64,000 nucleotides of DNA from the NCBI GenBank assembly GCA_003952965.2, contig CM025856.1, forward strand, positions 2,683,127 through 2,747,126, given 5' to 3'. This stretch comes from Morella rubra. Its lineage: Eukaryota > Streptophyta > Magnoliopsida > Fagales > Myricaceae. Numbering within the stretch: the stretch's first letter is position 1; each line of letters begins with the position of its first letter. Position numbers and translations under genes: made by a program. Below the pieces are notes generated by a model. That model ran no database searches and was not told the origin of the DNA. It worked only from the letters and a program-made list of their open reading frames with translations. This document shows positions 1 through 11,187 of this stretch, in pieces.

Positions 1-291
1 GTCGAGGACTTACAATAAGAAGAATTCAAAGGGTCAACAACAAGTTTGGGGCCGAAAGTTATATACAAAAACATAAGATTCTCGGATGAGTCAAGCAAAA
101 TGTTCGAAATAAGAGGACCCGAAAATCCATAAAACACCGAAGACTTGTAGAAAATGAGCTCAAAAGTCCATTGAAAGTAACAAACACAGGCAGTGACAAT
201 CTGATATGTACGTTGGGAAGGTGACACTCGTGATGGTTCCACCACGTATCGTAACATTTTGGGCTTCGTCACGGTTGAGTTAAGGGCACGT

Positions 292-540
292 TAGTTTGGT
301 TAAAAATTTTAAAATTTGAATCTAATTTTCTAAATTTACAATTCTAACATTACTTCTACACGTATACAATACAATTATTGATTACATTTTTTACAAACAA
401 CAATACAACTCAATAATTTTACACTCATGCCAATAAAACTCAAACATCACTTAAATATTCACATTTTTTTCAAAATTCTTAAAATTTTCTCAAAACGAAT
501 GAATGTTTTAATATTATATTATATATACAATATGGTTGTC
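292..540. repeat. MITE-like AT-rich segment
   Basis: The left end (GGGCACGTTAGTTTGGTT then AAAATTTTAAAA) resembles the reverse complement of the right part around 470-510 (ATTCATTCGTTTTGAG then AAAATTTTAAG), as in short non-autonomous DNA transposons of plants. I could not fix exact ends or a target duplication. Similar AT-rich words recur near 12.5-12.9 kb and 14.0-14.8 kb, suggesting one family. Confidence 0.35.
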
Positions 541-1948
541 TTTTAATGTGTATTTGCGAGACTTTTCTCTGAGGTGCATGTTTCAGTGCTGGCAATGCAT
601 GGCCATGCTGAATGCAAATTACGGGCAGTTATTTTCAGACCCAAAAAGGCATTTAAACATCACCGACAACAAAGTTTACTGTAGAATTCATTTCAGATTG
701 AGCTTATAGCATCAATTGAGTAGACTTTTCACCTCTAGTGCGGCAATGTTCTTTCAATCAATCGAGAAACCTTTTTATCTACTCATGTCTAGACAAGAAA
801 TTCGTAAAATTCTCTCTCGATCGAGACAGAAAGGTAGAACTTTAATCCATGATTTCTCATCTACCAAAACTTGTAGGAGCGAGTCTAACACCGAACCAAT
901 TACCCCCTTCAATAGCCAACGAACAATAAGTTAAAATTTCAAACGAAGACAAAAACAGGAATCCGCTCTAAAATCCTATAGATTACGATTAGTGGCCCGA
1001 AGAAGTGGCAAAGGCGACTTCAGAATTCTGTGTTCATGAAAAGAAGAACAAAAACAAATCCTGATCGTACGTGTGACATTCCGGGCTAGCTACAAGAATG
1101 TGTGGAACAGAGAAATTCAGTCTCGTACTCCAAATGTCTTTAATGCAAAAAATTCTTGTAACTCCAAGAACCACATATATATAGTTCAAAATTCTAGAAA
1201 GCTTTATTTTTTGTCTAGATTCTTTCCATGTACATATTCCATTGATAGAGACTAGAAATAATTTGCACCTGCGCCCATATTACATTCGTACATTTGGAGG
1301 AGAAAAACAAAAAATCCAGTGCTACCCAGTGCAATGGCAGAGCCAATTACTGCCTGTCAAGCTTTTATGACTGGCTAGCTCTGCAACTTGAAAATGACAA
1401 CAAAGAAGGAAGGAGATAACTCAGAGCAAATTATACAAATCTTTCATTAATTAGCTTCCACCCATTCAAGCTGGCTGATGCTGATATTTACTAAGGAACG
1501 TCCATGAAGAAGAAGAATAAAAACAAACAGAAGGGAAGCCACTACTGGTGAAGAGGATTCAAGTCCCATTAAATGGGCCTTTGCAATACGATCATGGTAA
1601 TGAATACGCTTTGATGGAATATCCTGACACCTGCCAAGATTGTCGACAATCCAAATCAATATGCAATAATTTCGCGCTTTCGAATTGTTGACATTTCACC
1701 TATGCTAGCTCTTGCAAGATTAATTAGTTAACTGGTAAAGACCCCCCATGATATCAGGCCTGAATCAATCTTTTTATCAGTAGGCCGAAAGAAAACGAAG
1801 GAAGCAAATAAATTTGATTGAAATTATAATAAATATTCTCCCAACCTTATGTTGCTTATCTTGTGTGCTTGGCATGCTATTACATGGATAGGTGAAGGCA
1901 GACGCAAGATTTACCCATAGAAAAAACAGTGAATAATAATCTGCCAAT

Positions 1949-1979
<31 letters not shown>

Positions 1980-2019
1980 GCTCAATTTTCTGTGTGAAAG
2001 TCAAGTCAAGTCAAGTCAA
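1949..2019. repeat. Simple repeats (CA)n, (TA)n and (GTCAA)4
   Basis: A CA run at 1949-1960 passes into a TA run at 1961-1979. Twenty bases on, GTCAA is repeated four times at 2000-2019. These are ordinary microsatellites. Confidence 0.9.
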
Positions 2020-2478
2020 TGGAGTAGATGCCAAGAATAACCTAGACAAATCCTCATCTGTTCTTTAGCTGAACCGCTAATAATGCACTACGGGTGCAAT
2101 GATCTTGATCATCCTTCTAAGCATGCATGCAGTACGACTTCAGTATCAATCATTTCAGTATTCCAGTAGGAGGCCAGACAGATTTCTCAGGAACTTCATT
2201 CCTTGCTGGTAATTAGGGTGGTTGGATTTGACTAACCAACAACACTAATTTACAACTATCTAATAGAGTAATAGGAGCGTCTAATGACATTAACTGCATA
2301 TAAAAGGATGCGTATGATATTGACATTCTTAATTGCTTCGCCCTCGATCGATTATTTCATTCATAATTCTTATCCGTGATGTCAGTTTATAGTTGTTCTG
2401 CATGCCTTGTAAGTTGTAACACTGAGTTACAGCTCATGAGGTTCTGAAGAATAAACTTTCTTATAACATGAAAAAAGA

Positions 2479-2660
2479 ACGTCATTTAAATGCAGAAATC
2501 CTGAAGTTTGATAAACTATGTAATACTTAATTGAAGGGTCCAACTAGGGCATGACTGGCATGGCTGAAACGCATGAACGAAATCTTCTTCTACTTGTAAA
2601 TCCGATCACGGAATACTTCAACGACGTCATTTAAATGCAGAAATCCTGAAGTTTGATAAA
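2479..2660. repeat. 37 bp perfect direct repeat, 145 bp apart
   Basis: The same 37 bases, beginning ACGTCATTTAAATGCAG and ending TTTGATAAA, occur at 2479-2515 and 2624-2660. The 108 bp between them is not repeated. No transposon ends are visible, so a short local duplication is the simplest reading. Confidence 0.9.
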
Positions 2661-2731
2661 GTTTGGTAGAAGATGATCAATGGTGGTATTGTAGTTAAAG
2701 TCACACAATTATGGGTTTCAATGATTATCTG

Positions 2732-3337
2732 TAGGTAGGTGGGTCAATCGCCTAAGATCCCTGATTAGAAAGGCCCTATTATAACCTAGAAAATATGAAG
2801 TAGTTTTATAAAATTAAAGTTAAGAAAAAATAAAACTTATATTATACCTAGAAAATAGGAAGCAATTTCATAAAATTAAAGTTGAGAAAAAAAAAAACCT
2901 AAACCATTGAGAATATAAGTTATCCAAAGGCCAAATATATAGGATCATTCTAAAAATCCTAACTATAACTAGCACTATCAATTATAGTCTACTTTATTTT
3001 ATTACTAATTAACTCAAATTTTCAAAAAAGTAAATTCTCATAAAGTCATTCTTTTAACTAATTGTAGAGTGGCACAATCCACTAATTGGTGGATTGTTCT
3101 TTTTGCAGCTACTCAAAGTATATATTTCTCTATGCCTCAAGATAAATTAGATTGTTTAGCAATTTTATGTATGTATGAAAATGATTTATTAACTAAACTT
3201 GAATATAAACGTTTAATTAATAATTTTGTATCTAGAAAAGCAAGAAGCAAATTTATGGTTTAATTTGAAATTTATTAATTTATTTTTTAAACTAAAATAG
3301 CTCAATTTTTTATTACTTGCCTAAGGCCCACCCCTGA
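2732..3337 (+). mobile_element. hAT transposon remnant with C-terminal transposase fragment
   Basis: Imperfect terminal inverted repeats (left AGGTGGGTCAATCGCCTAAG, right reverse complement AGGGGTGGGCCTTAGGCAAG) bound 606 bp. The flanks ATTATCTG (2724-2731) and ATTATCCC (3338-3345) agree at six of eight bases, as expected for an old 8 bp hAT duplication. Inside, codons around 3141-3250 on the plus strand read like the end of a plant hAT transposase of the TTF-type zinc-finger group: LDCLAILCMYENDLL followed by LINNFVSRKAR, matching the usual pattern of a dimerisation-domain tail ending in NNFASxKAR. The rest of the transposase is missing, so this is a deletion derivative that cannot move itself. 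The family call rests on remembered motif shape plus the terminal structure. Confidence 0.6.
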
Positions 3338-3345
3338 ATTATCCC

Positions 3346-4401
3346 AAATAAAAGTGTCGGTCATTTTATACGTGCAATTGGAAAAGGAAGTTGGGTTCCT
3401 TTTTTTCTTCACCAATGTACCAAACTAGAACAGGAGTACGTACACCAACATGAAAGGGAAAGCAAACAATTCATGTGGGGTCATGATCATCAAGGAGAGC
3501 TCAGGCCGGGAAGCTGCATGCAGTACTTATCCAAAAATATAACACAAGCAACGAGATACATATGCTGCTTGTGGTACGTACGTTGTATTGCCCGATCTAC
3601 TCAATTATTGGAGTATATATATATCTTCCGACTTCCGTCTATGCGCGCCGAAGGGTACACTTTGGACAACCACATGCATATAGATAAGCTGGAAATATGC
3701 GGTCATTATTTGTTGCAAAAGACTGCGAGTACTAATTAATTAATGTGGTTTTTTGATTTGCCAGTCATATAATTATATTCATGAATAAGACAGCTTATCA
3801 ACCCATATATTCATGCTTGGGCAGAGTAATGTATCCTAACATATTCAATTATTGTGATGTGCGCGTCACAACCTCCTCGTATTTGGTGTGTTTGAACAAG
3901 TTCAACTACGTCTCAACATTTAAGGTTATTAACGGGGGACGTGAACTGATATATATATATATATATGAAGAGAGAGAGAAGAATCTGAGGTGATTTCAAG
4001 AAAGACCTACAATAACAAGGCCACTACATAAAACTCAGGACTAAGATTCTATGCAATATGAGGTGTTGTAGCTATTTTTATCTGAATTGTATTGTATAAT
4101 TCGAATATCAAATCGTAGGAATTCTCCTCCATAAAACCTAATAAGCTACATTTTTACTTCTCAAAGTTGTAATGAACTTTTACATGTGAAACTGCATTTA
4201 TAAGCCCAAAATTACAAACAATCTGCAATTCACATATTGCTAAGCGTATATATATATATAGTTGACTATGAATAATATGTTCCAGCTTGCCAAAAAAGGA
4301 AAAAGAAAAAGAAATGAGAAAGAGAGTTTTCTAAAATGATTTCGCCCTTCTATATATAATTTATGTTACATTCATTTACAGACTTGCCATAAACTGGTTC
4401 T
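3346..4401. other. Non-genic AT-rich stretch
   Basis: No gene recognised. Short open frames near 3.47-3.99 kb have no domain or start context, and a TA run lies at about 3951-3965. The sequence abuts the left LTR at 4402. Confidence 0.6.
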
Positions 4402-4660
4402 TGTTAGAGATAATATCATAATCAAATCTTAAAGATTTGATATGATATTATTCTTACCACGGTATCAAAGATTTGATATTGTTATGAAGATTCAAATTTC
4501 AAATGTAGAGTGTATTGTCTATCTTCAATTGTAATCTGTATGATTCATAATACAAAATACAACCATAGAGGGTTTTCACAGTGAATGTATGTCTTCTAGA
4601 TTGAATCACTTAAAATCTCTTTTCTCTTGTTACTATTTCTCTTCCCTCTTCACTTTAACA
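4402..4660 (+). repeat. Left LTR of the TRIM-like element
   Basis: It starts TGTTAGAG and ends near TTTAACA at about 4660, the TG...CA form typical of LTRs. The first 45 bases hold a palindrome (ATAATATCATAATCAAATC pairing with GATTTGATATGATATTAT), so the 5' end can form a strong hairpin. Confidence 0.75.
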
Positions 4661-4943
4661 TTTTTCTTCTTGGTATAAGAGCAACAAAACATGTCTTTCG
4701 TATCCTTAAAAGTTGACAATTTTGTCACTCTTCGTTTGAATGTCTCTTTCAAATAGTCAAGAGCTATCTCATTGGTGAATTTTCACCTTAGATGTACTTA
4801 CAGCAAACACATTTGCAATGAAAAAAAAAGGTGAGTGAAAGGGAGAGAGAAAAAAAAAAAAAAAAGAGCATGAGATATGTTTGGCAAGGGTCATGCGCCT
4901 CTGATTTCAAAGTCCGATCACTTTTAACCGCTCTTCAAGGTTA

Positions 4944-7900
4944 CACTACAAGAAAAGCAGGTCCAGTCCACGACGGAGGTCGTAGGTGAAAATGGAAAAA
5001 TTCGTCGCAGAAGCTGTTCAGCCACGACATTAAGTCGTCGAAGCTTCGTCGTGGTTGCCGCGTACTCGTTGCACTTCCTCGACTATTGTTATTATCCGTC
5101 GGCAATTTGAGGCTACGCCTACGTTGATTGGCGTCGGGAGAAGTTTTGAACTGCCGTGGTTGAAGGGTCCCTCATTTCCGACGGGATGGTCACCATTGCT
5201 ATTCGCCGATGACCCATAGGTCGTCTTTAATTCCTAAGTTTTTGCCGACGACATAAAGACGTTGGCCATTCACAGTTTTGCAGAACACATCATCGACGGC
5301 GACCCATCATCGGCGATAGCATAGTTTTCGCCGACAATATCAAGACGTCGTAGGGAATGGAAATTCTTGACCGAAAAACGTTGTCGAGAGTGGTTTGGAA
5401 ATGCTTGTCTACTTTCTTGTTCATAATTATATTCTATTATATTGTTCAAATTTTTGATAATGAAAACAGAGTAACAGAAGTGTAGAGAGAGTTAAAGATG
5501 AGAAAATCTGTGTATATTCAATTGTTGATATAAATGTACATTGAGAATATATAACGAGAAATCTGTAATAGGCAAACTAACTATTACAACAAACAGACTA
5601 TCATTAGTTGTCCTGCTCAACAGAAAATTCTGATTCAGCATCGCAGCACAGCTTCAACCCAGCTTAAACATTAGCAATTCTGATACTTGCATATTGATTT
5701 ATTTGAGTTGGGCACCAAGGAACAGAGGAATAGAACTTTGCACAATTTTGAAGAGTATTGATCAACAAAGAGACGCATATTCCTTCTCTGTAATTAAACT
5801 GAAGCTTAGGTGTGCTATTGGTGTTTCTGTTGCTTCTCCTCTTCTTTTTGTCATTATCTACTCCCTTTACGATGTTTGTCTTAACTGAGGCGTTCTCTGT
5901 TTCTTTCTTTCTCGGGTGTTTTTCCTTTTGTCCATCTGATGTGCTAGGTTGTACCCTTTTGTGCCTTTGTAAAAATTCAATAGTTAAGAGCAATGGTGAT
6001 GTTATCATGTATGGCTGGGAGATTGATGCATTTAGATTTTTGAAACAAGAAGCATACATAATTCCAAATATAGAATGTTGGAGTCAAACTGAAGTCATCT
6101 ACCATAGGTTTGTGATATTCCAGTCTACCAATGAGCTAAAGCTCAAAGTAGTCTGGCTGCCATGTGGACTTGGTTGGAGGTCAAGAGCTCATGAAGGAAG
6201 ACAAAATATCAAATCCAGTCAAATTTTTATATCAGTCTTTCCAAATCATAAAAACTATTGCAAAAATTGAATATAACCGCATGGAAATAATTAGCAGCCA
6301 TTCTAGTATGGACAATAATCAAAAAAAATGTTTTGCATTGAATTGATTACCTTCCTTGTGATGCTAGAGCAGACAGACAACTTTGTACAATAAGACAGTT
6401 TCTTTTGGCAGGATCTTTCAAAGCTTAACAGAGAACTGGAAGATTCTTTATTTGAGTGGGCATGCTCTACAAAGTTGTCTTCAATCGGAGAACAATGTTC
6501 CTATCAAACCATGAAAGTACAAATGATAAGCCCTTCGAGATTTCATACCATTTCTTGCATGTACAAACCCAGTAGTACAAATAATTAAAGTGTACACAAA
6601 CAGTTCTTGGGCGCCTATGTATTAACAGAAGGCCAATCTAATATTAACTCATAACAATTAGCAATAATGCAATCTATTATACAGTGTATTTAACACGCAA
6701 CAATATACTTACCATATCCACAAGTTCAACAAATTTATTCCTTCAATTCCTTCACCACAAGTATTCACTTGTTCTCATGCTTCACCTTAATCAAGCCTGC
6801 ACAATGGTAAATGAAAAATCCATCCAACAAGGCCTGCCAAAACCTCCAAATCACCTATTGGCTGTATTCATGAAATAGGTTATTCACCAACTCGCAGGTT
6901 TGTCATTTGAAACATCCTATAGTAGATGTCAGGGTAAGCAACATCCCCAACAAAGAAGGTGAAAACATTCTTGTTTCAATGTATGATGTATCTAATATTT
7001 TGGAAGCACATAGCCAAATACAAGGAGACCCTGTACTAAGCTTTATCTAATATCTTGATAGAAACTTCGAGAAGTCTAGGAACAAGAACAAAAATTTGGG
7101 CTTTTCCAGTCGATGATGTATTGGCAGTAAGAACCTCCCTTAATAGACACACACACAAGCATAATCCAAGAGCAAGTTCAGCAAATTTGTTTTGTAAACA
7201 AATCACGAAACATGAAGATAAATTGTAAAATAAGAGAACACCTTTTTAAGGAAAGCCAGCAAGCATATCACGTATGAATTCTCTCCCAGCATAAGTCAAG
7301 CCACATTGCTAGGGGCACACACCAAATTAAACTTGATAATAATTTATTATCAGAAATTGTAGTAACCAAAAGAGATGCTAGTAATGGAGAACATGTACCA
7401 CATGCCCCATTGAATGCCATGCCAGGTGAGCTGCATCTCCCAAAAACTGCAATAGCAACTCATCTCAAGGTACTAGGCGTAACTCATTGTCTTCAAAACA
7501 GGGAAATAGAAATTTCACGGTGATCAGGAAACACACTCCAGTATAATGTGATGTAAAACCATTACAAATTGAAGAGGCAAAACTAAGAGAGTGAAGCGCC
7601 TTTGGGAAAACAATATCCCACCTTTGAGATTCTTTTATCATCTACAGCAGAATTAAGATTATCAAATGCAACTCATCCAAAAGACGCTTTCCCATGAAAA
7701 CTCAAATCAACGTGCACAAAAACTTTTCACAAATTAACTTTTCCAAAGCAGGGGCTAATGGAACAATCAATATCTCTTAGAAATGGGCAAACATGGACTA
7801 AATCTCACCCCTTTTTGCAGCAAACTTCTCTTCAACCGAAAGGAAATTGAATTACCTGACATCGGCAAGGATTTAGTGATTGCTTCGGGCTTGAGACCAA

Positions 7901-8362
7901 GGAAAATCTTCATACTGTTCCAATCACAAATAGGTCTCAAAATCACACCAGCAATGACAACGAACCCGAAAGAAAGAGGAAAGAGGGAGAGAGAGAGAGA
8001 GAGAAAAAAAGAGAGAAGAAGAGGAGCGATGGCAAGGAGAAGGAAGAAGAATGGAGAGAAGAAGAAGTTGGGCGCTAAATGAAAACCGCAAAAGTCGATT
8101 CGATTTGAAACCAAATTCTTTTAGTGATGAAATGGAAAGAGTACGTGGCTAGACTTTCTTGTAGTGTCGACGGCTACAAATTTGCGTGGAGAAAATTGGA
8201 ATTTTGCTGACGATTAGTAAACCGCGCGTGGCTATAAGGCTTTTTATTGTTTTTTTTTTTCTCGCCTTTAGACTCGATGGCTACAAGTTCGCGTGGAGAA
8301 AGCTTGAACATTTGCTGACAACAAGTAACCACGCGTGGCTGATGCAGCTTTTTCTTATAGTG
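4944..8362. mobile_element. CACTA (En/Spm-type) transposon, 3.4 kb, no transposase seen
   Basis: The left end reads CACTACAAGAAAAGCAG and the reverse complement of the right end reads CACTATAAGAAAAAGCTGC, the standard plant CACTA terminus. A 3 bp duplication TTA flanks both ends (4941-4943 and 8363-8365). The subterminal DNA is typical: 4.95-5.40 kb is GC-richer with many CGTCG/CGACG words, and 8.17-8.34 kb has two copies of a ~70 bp unit (GGCTACAA...GCGTGG...CGCGTGGCT). No TNP2-like transposase is recognisable, so the element is non-autonomous, and its 5.5-8.1 kb interior looks like acquired host DNA. An inner TTCTTGTAGTG at about 8158 also resembles a CACTA terminus, but its flank TCG does not match the left TTA, so the outer end is preferred. 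Confidence 0.85.
5500..8100 (-). other. Unidentified interior (possible captured gene pieces) of the CACTA element
   Basis: Read on the minus strand, 8100-7770 looks like the start of a gene: a CT-rich leader, an ATG at about 7948 opening MKIFLGLKPEAITKSLPMSG, and a good splice donor (TGTCAG|GTAATT) just after. At about 5664-6059 a 131-codon minus frame rich in Lys, Arg and Asn is open. I recognise no family in either. Between them, sequence of ordinary AT content resembles introns. CACTA elements commonly pick up gene fragments, so capture is a reasonable inference, but the donor gene cannot be named from here. Confidence 0.35.
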
Positions 8363-8551
8363 TTATATGCCTATTATATGATTTCAAGGTCCAATCAAAT
8401 TCAAAAAAAAAAAAAAGGAAAAAAGAAAGAAAGAAAAAAGGCGATATGTTCAACAATCGTGTGTGTTTATGATTTTAAGGTCCGATCACCTTCAGATTTC
8501 TTTTTCAAACACAAGATTTCAGATTTCTCCATCTTATGTTTTGAGGGAGGA

Positions 8552-8807
8552 TGTTAGAGATAATATCATAATCAAATTTTAAATATTTGATATGATATTA
8601 TGGTTACCACGATATTAAAGATTTGATATTTATAAGATTTAAAATTTCAAATGTAGAGTGTATTGTCTATAAATTTTCTTATAATTGAATCTTAATTAAA
8701 ATACACCATAGAAGAATACATTTTACAGTAGATGTAGGTCTTCTAGACTGAACCACTTAAAATTTCTTATTTCTTGTTACTATTTATCTCCTTTCTTCAT
8801 TCTAACC
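8552..8807 (+). repeat. Right LTR of the TRIM-like element
   Basis: It matches the left LTR along its length, starting TGTTAGAGATAATATCAT and ending near TTCTAACC, with scattered substitutions and small gaps. The same hairpin-forming 5' end is kept. Confidence 0.75.
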
Positions 8808-10440
8808 TTTTAATTCTGTGCCAAAATATTTAGCAAATGATCGAATTAGAATTTAAGAGATATATAAGATTTCAAACTTTACATGAGTACCTTTTTTTTA
8901 AAAAAAAAAGAAGAAGAAGAAGCAAATGATGTTAATTCATTGATGAAACCAGAGAACGACTACAAAATCAAGGGCCCGGGCTAGGGGTAGGGTAGTAAAT
9001 TCAGACTAATTAAGCATAGGCTGAAGCCCAGTCTATTTGGGCCATTACCATATGTGGCTGGCTGCCTGGGCCAGCTTTTCTTAGCCCCAACTAAATCTGG
9101 GGATATGCATGGGATTGTTCGATTTCTAAAAGCACTTGACACCATATAGATTAAACTCCCAAAACTACCATACAATGGGACGTTATTATTAAAAATTAAA
9201 AAAAAAAAAAATATATATATATATATATTTTACCATTTTTTTATTGACAGGATTTTGAGAGCTTGTCAATTATGTTTTCTTTTTCTACTCTTTTAATGTA
9301 TTGTTAAGCTTGTCCGGACCTACTTCATAGTTCGCCTGAAACAAACGAGTCAAAAAAAATTTCCATTAAATGGGCTTTTTCGCATAGATGAAGAGTTAAT
9401 AATATTTGATTGTTAAAATGTTGAGATGTTTAAAATATTGGGGTGTTGAAGTTGTGAAAAAAAAAAAAATAAATGATTTGAAAAATTTTTATATATATTA
9501 AAAATTGATGATTTATGGAAAAAATTTTAAAGAATTATTTTATTGAGTGTAAAATTTTGAGAGGCTCCCAAAATAATCTCACTTAAAGAGGAATTTCCAT
9601 TGAGCCACTCGCAGGAGATGAGATATTCAAAACACTGACACCTTCGTTAGGAAGAAAAACGAAAAAACACAAAAAGATTTTATTGTTTGTCTATAATTGG
9701 GCCGGCTGGGGAATATTCCGACGTTCTAACATATATATGGTCAGAGACCTACCCTGGGACCATCAATTGCAGCACTACATCGAAACTTTTCTTCAGTTGC
9801 CGGCCTAAATTACAATAGAGTACTTGAACATGCCAGATTCCGATTACTCCCCCACAGATGAACTCTCGTACGACACTATGATGTATCGTTATTTAATAGG
9901 CTGTCATACGATCGAGAACTGATGCCATGGCGACATTTGTTTTTTTCTTCTCGCGCACATTTACACGAGGAGAGAAGGAGAGATGGGGCAGACTGCAGAG
10001 GGTATGGAGTAATTAGAATGGACTGCTCGGACCAAACGCTACAAGAAATCCCGAAAAGATGTCAAAAAAATAAAAGGAACAAAAAAACTCTGAAATGGAA
10101 GAAAGCGAAACCTAAAATCCACAGCTGTGTATGCATGTCCGTTAGTGAAACTTGTCACCTCATACACCGTGGTGTCTGTGGTTTTTTATTGCTGTTTTGG
10201 TTGCTTCCTGTCCTTAATCTCATCTCCTTTGCTGTCGTGGGTCCTGTCCGTTCTGTTTACTGTAACATACATATATGATATATCTTGGATGTTCGCAGTG
10301 GGGCTCATCAAACGAGGTCGAGGTGCTTCCCTTTTCGGGATGAGTTCTTTTCTCTTTTCCTTCGGCATTCTGCATTCTCTCATTTGTCTTTCAGCGTTCC
10401 GTCACCTCAGAAATCTTTCGTGAGAGAGATTTGGTAGAGG
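8808..10440. other. Non-genic stretch leading into the EPFL2-like promoter
   Basis: No gene recognised. It contains an AT run near 9202-9229 and AT-rich repeats at 9.4-9.6 kb. The part from about 10.0 to 10.44 kb is T/C-rich and directly upstream of the EPFL2-like gene, so it probably includes promoter and leader sequence. Open frames at 9922-10423 have no protein signature. Confidence 0.5.
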
Positions 10441-10603
10441 TTGATCATCCAGTTACTTGTCTTGGTTCCAGCATATATACTTCGATCATATTCAATTTTC
10501 CCTTACGTCCGCAAGCTATTTACTCTCTCTCACGCCTTCCTTCCTCCTCTCAAGTCTTCAACTCCACTTTGCACCTTCAGTACCTATAGAATTCTCTGCT
10601 CTC

Positions 10604-10605
<2 letters not shown>

Positions 10606-10646
<41 letters not shown>
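10606..10646 (+). repeat. (CT)n microsatellite in the 5' leader
   Basis: About twenty CT units end one base before the ATG of the EPFL2-like gene, so they probably form the last part of its 5' untranslated leader. CT-rich leaders are common in plants. Its length is likely to vary between individuals. Confidence 0.85.
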
Positions 10647-10647
<1 letters not shown>

Positions 10648-10649
<2 letters not shown>

Positions 10650-11187
10650 GGGGTGTAGTAGCTACAAGGTCATTTTTGCTACTTCGGTTCTCTTTATTAT
10701 TTTGAGCTCTACCCAACTGAGACTCATGGCTGAAGGTAAATGAGTCGAGTTGAATCTGAAGAAGATAAACCATACTTATCAACTTTTTAAGGCAACATTT
10801 TTTGCTTTCGTTTTGCAGGTCGAGCAATTTCCGGACAGCTTTCGCAGGTGAGAACTTGAGACTCTCTGTCCTTCTGAAGAAATTACTTTCGAGGGAGATA
10901 AACCAAAATAACTAATATACTCTTTTTGCTTCTTTAATTAGACAGTACTAGAAGATAAGGAAATTTTGAGAGCTCGGATAGGATCAAGGCCTCCAAGGTG
11001 CGAAAGCAGGTGTCGCTCATGTGGGCACTGTGAGGCTATTCAGGTCCCTACAAATCCGCAAGTACATAACAGGAACATCAACTTTTCTAGAGTTTCAAAT
11101 GTTGCATATGCAAGAGGAGATGACACCACCAATTACAAGCCCATGAGTTGGAAATGCAAATGTGGGAATCTCATCTTCAACCCATAA
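10648..11187 (+). CDS. EPFL2: EPIDERMAL PATTERNING FACTOR-like secreted peptide (EPFL2-like)
   Basis: Three exons are supported by GT-AG sites: 10648-10735, 10819-10847 and 10942-11187, giving 120 residues. The N-terminus (about 1-28, MGCSSYKVIFATSVLFIILS) is a signal peptide. The C-terminal domain starts at IGSRPPRCESRCRSCGHC and holds six cysteines (59, 63, 66, 69, 111, 113) in the EPF/EPFL spacing, closing with NYKPMSWKCKCGNLIFNP. The family encodes secreted cysteine-rich peptides that bind ERECTA-family receptor kinases with TMM modulation. The EPFL1/2/3 branch, which this matches in the CGHCEAIQVPTNPQ block, controls organ boundaries and leaf-margin shape rather than stomatal spacing. 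The start was chosen because it opens the signal peptide. Exon 2 is only 29 bp. Assignment to EPFL2 rather than a close paralogue comes from remembered family sequences. The family call is firm. Confidence 0.92.

Larger units (their letters stand above)
1..2731. other. Non-genic AT-rich stretch
   Basis: I see no supportable gene on either strand. Open frames here are short and have no recognisable domain, signal peptide or splice context. The stretch holds simple repeats, a MITE-like AT-rich segment near 290-540 and a 37 bp direct repeat, listed separately. Confidence 0.6.
4402..8807 (+). mobile_element. Short LTR retroelement (TRIM-like), split by a CACTA element
   Basis: Two similar direct repeats, each beginning TGTTAGAGATAATATCAT, lie at about 4402-4660 and 8552-8807. 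Just inside the left copy is TGGTATAAGAGCA (about 4671), a near match to the initiator-Met-tRNA primer site of copia elements. Just before the right copy is the purine tract GAGGGAGGA (8543-8551). Between them only a short gag-like start remains (from 4691, beginning MSFVSLKVDNFV and soon hitting a stop). Without the 3.4 kb CACTA insertion the element would be about 1 kb with under 500 bp internal, the size of a terminal-repeat retrotransposon in miniature. I found no clear 5 bp target duplication. The LTR copies differ at many positions, so the insertion is old. Confidence 0.7.

Noticed and set aside
1447..1659. 70-codon minus frame with a hydrophobic stretch
   Set aside because: Considered as a small signalling peptide, but it has no N-terminal signal sequence or terminal motif of CLE, RALF or similar families.
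9922..10423. 118- and 98-codon frames upstream of the EPFL2-like gene
   Set aside because: They lie in T/C-rich promoter or leader sequence, overlap each other in different frames and show no conserved motif.
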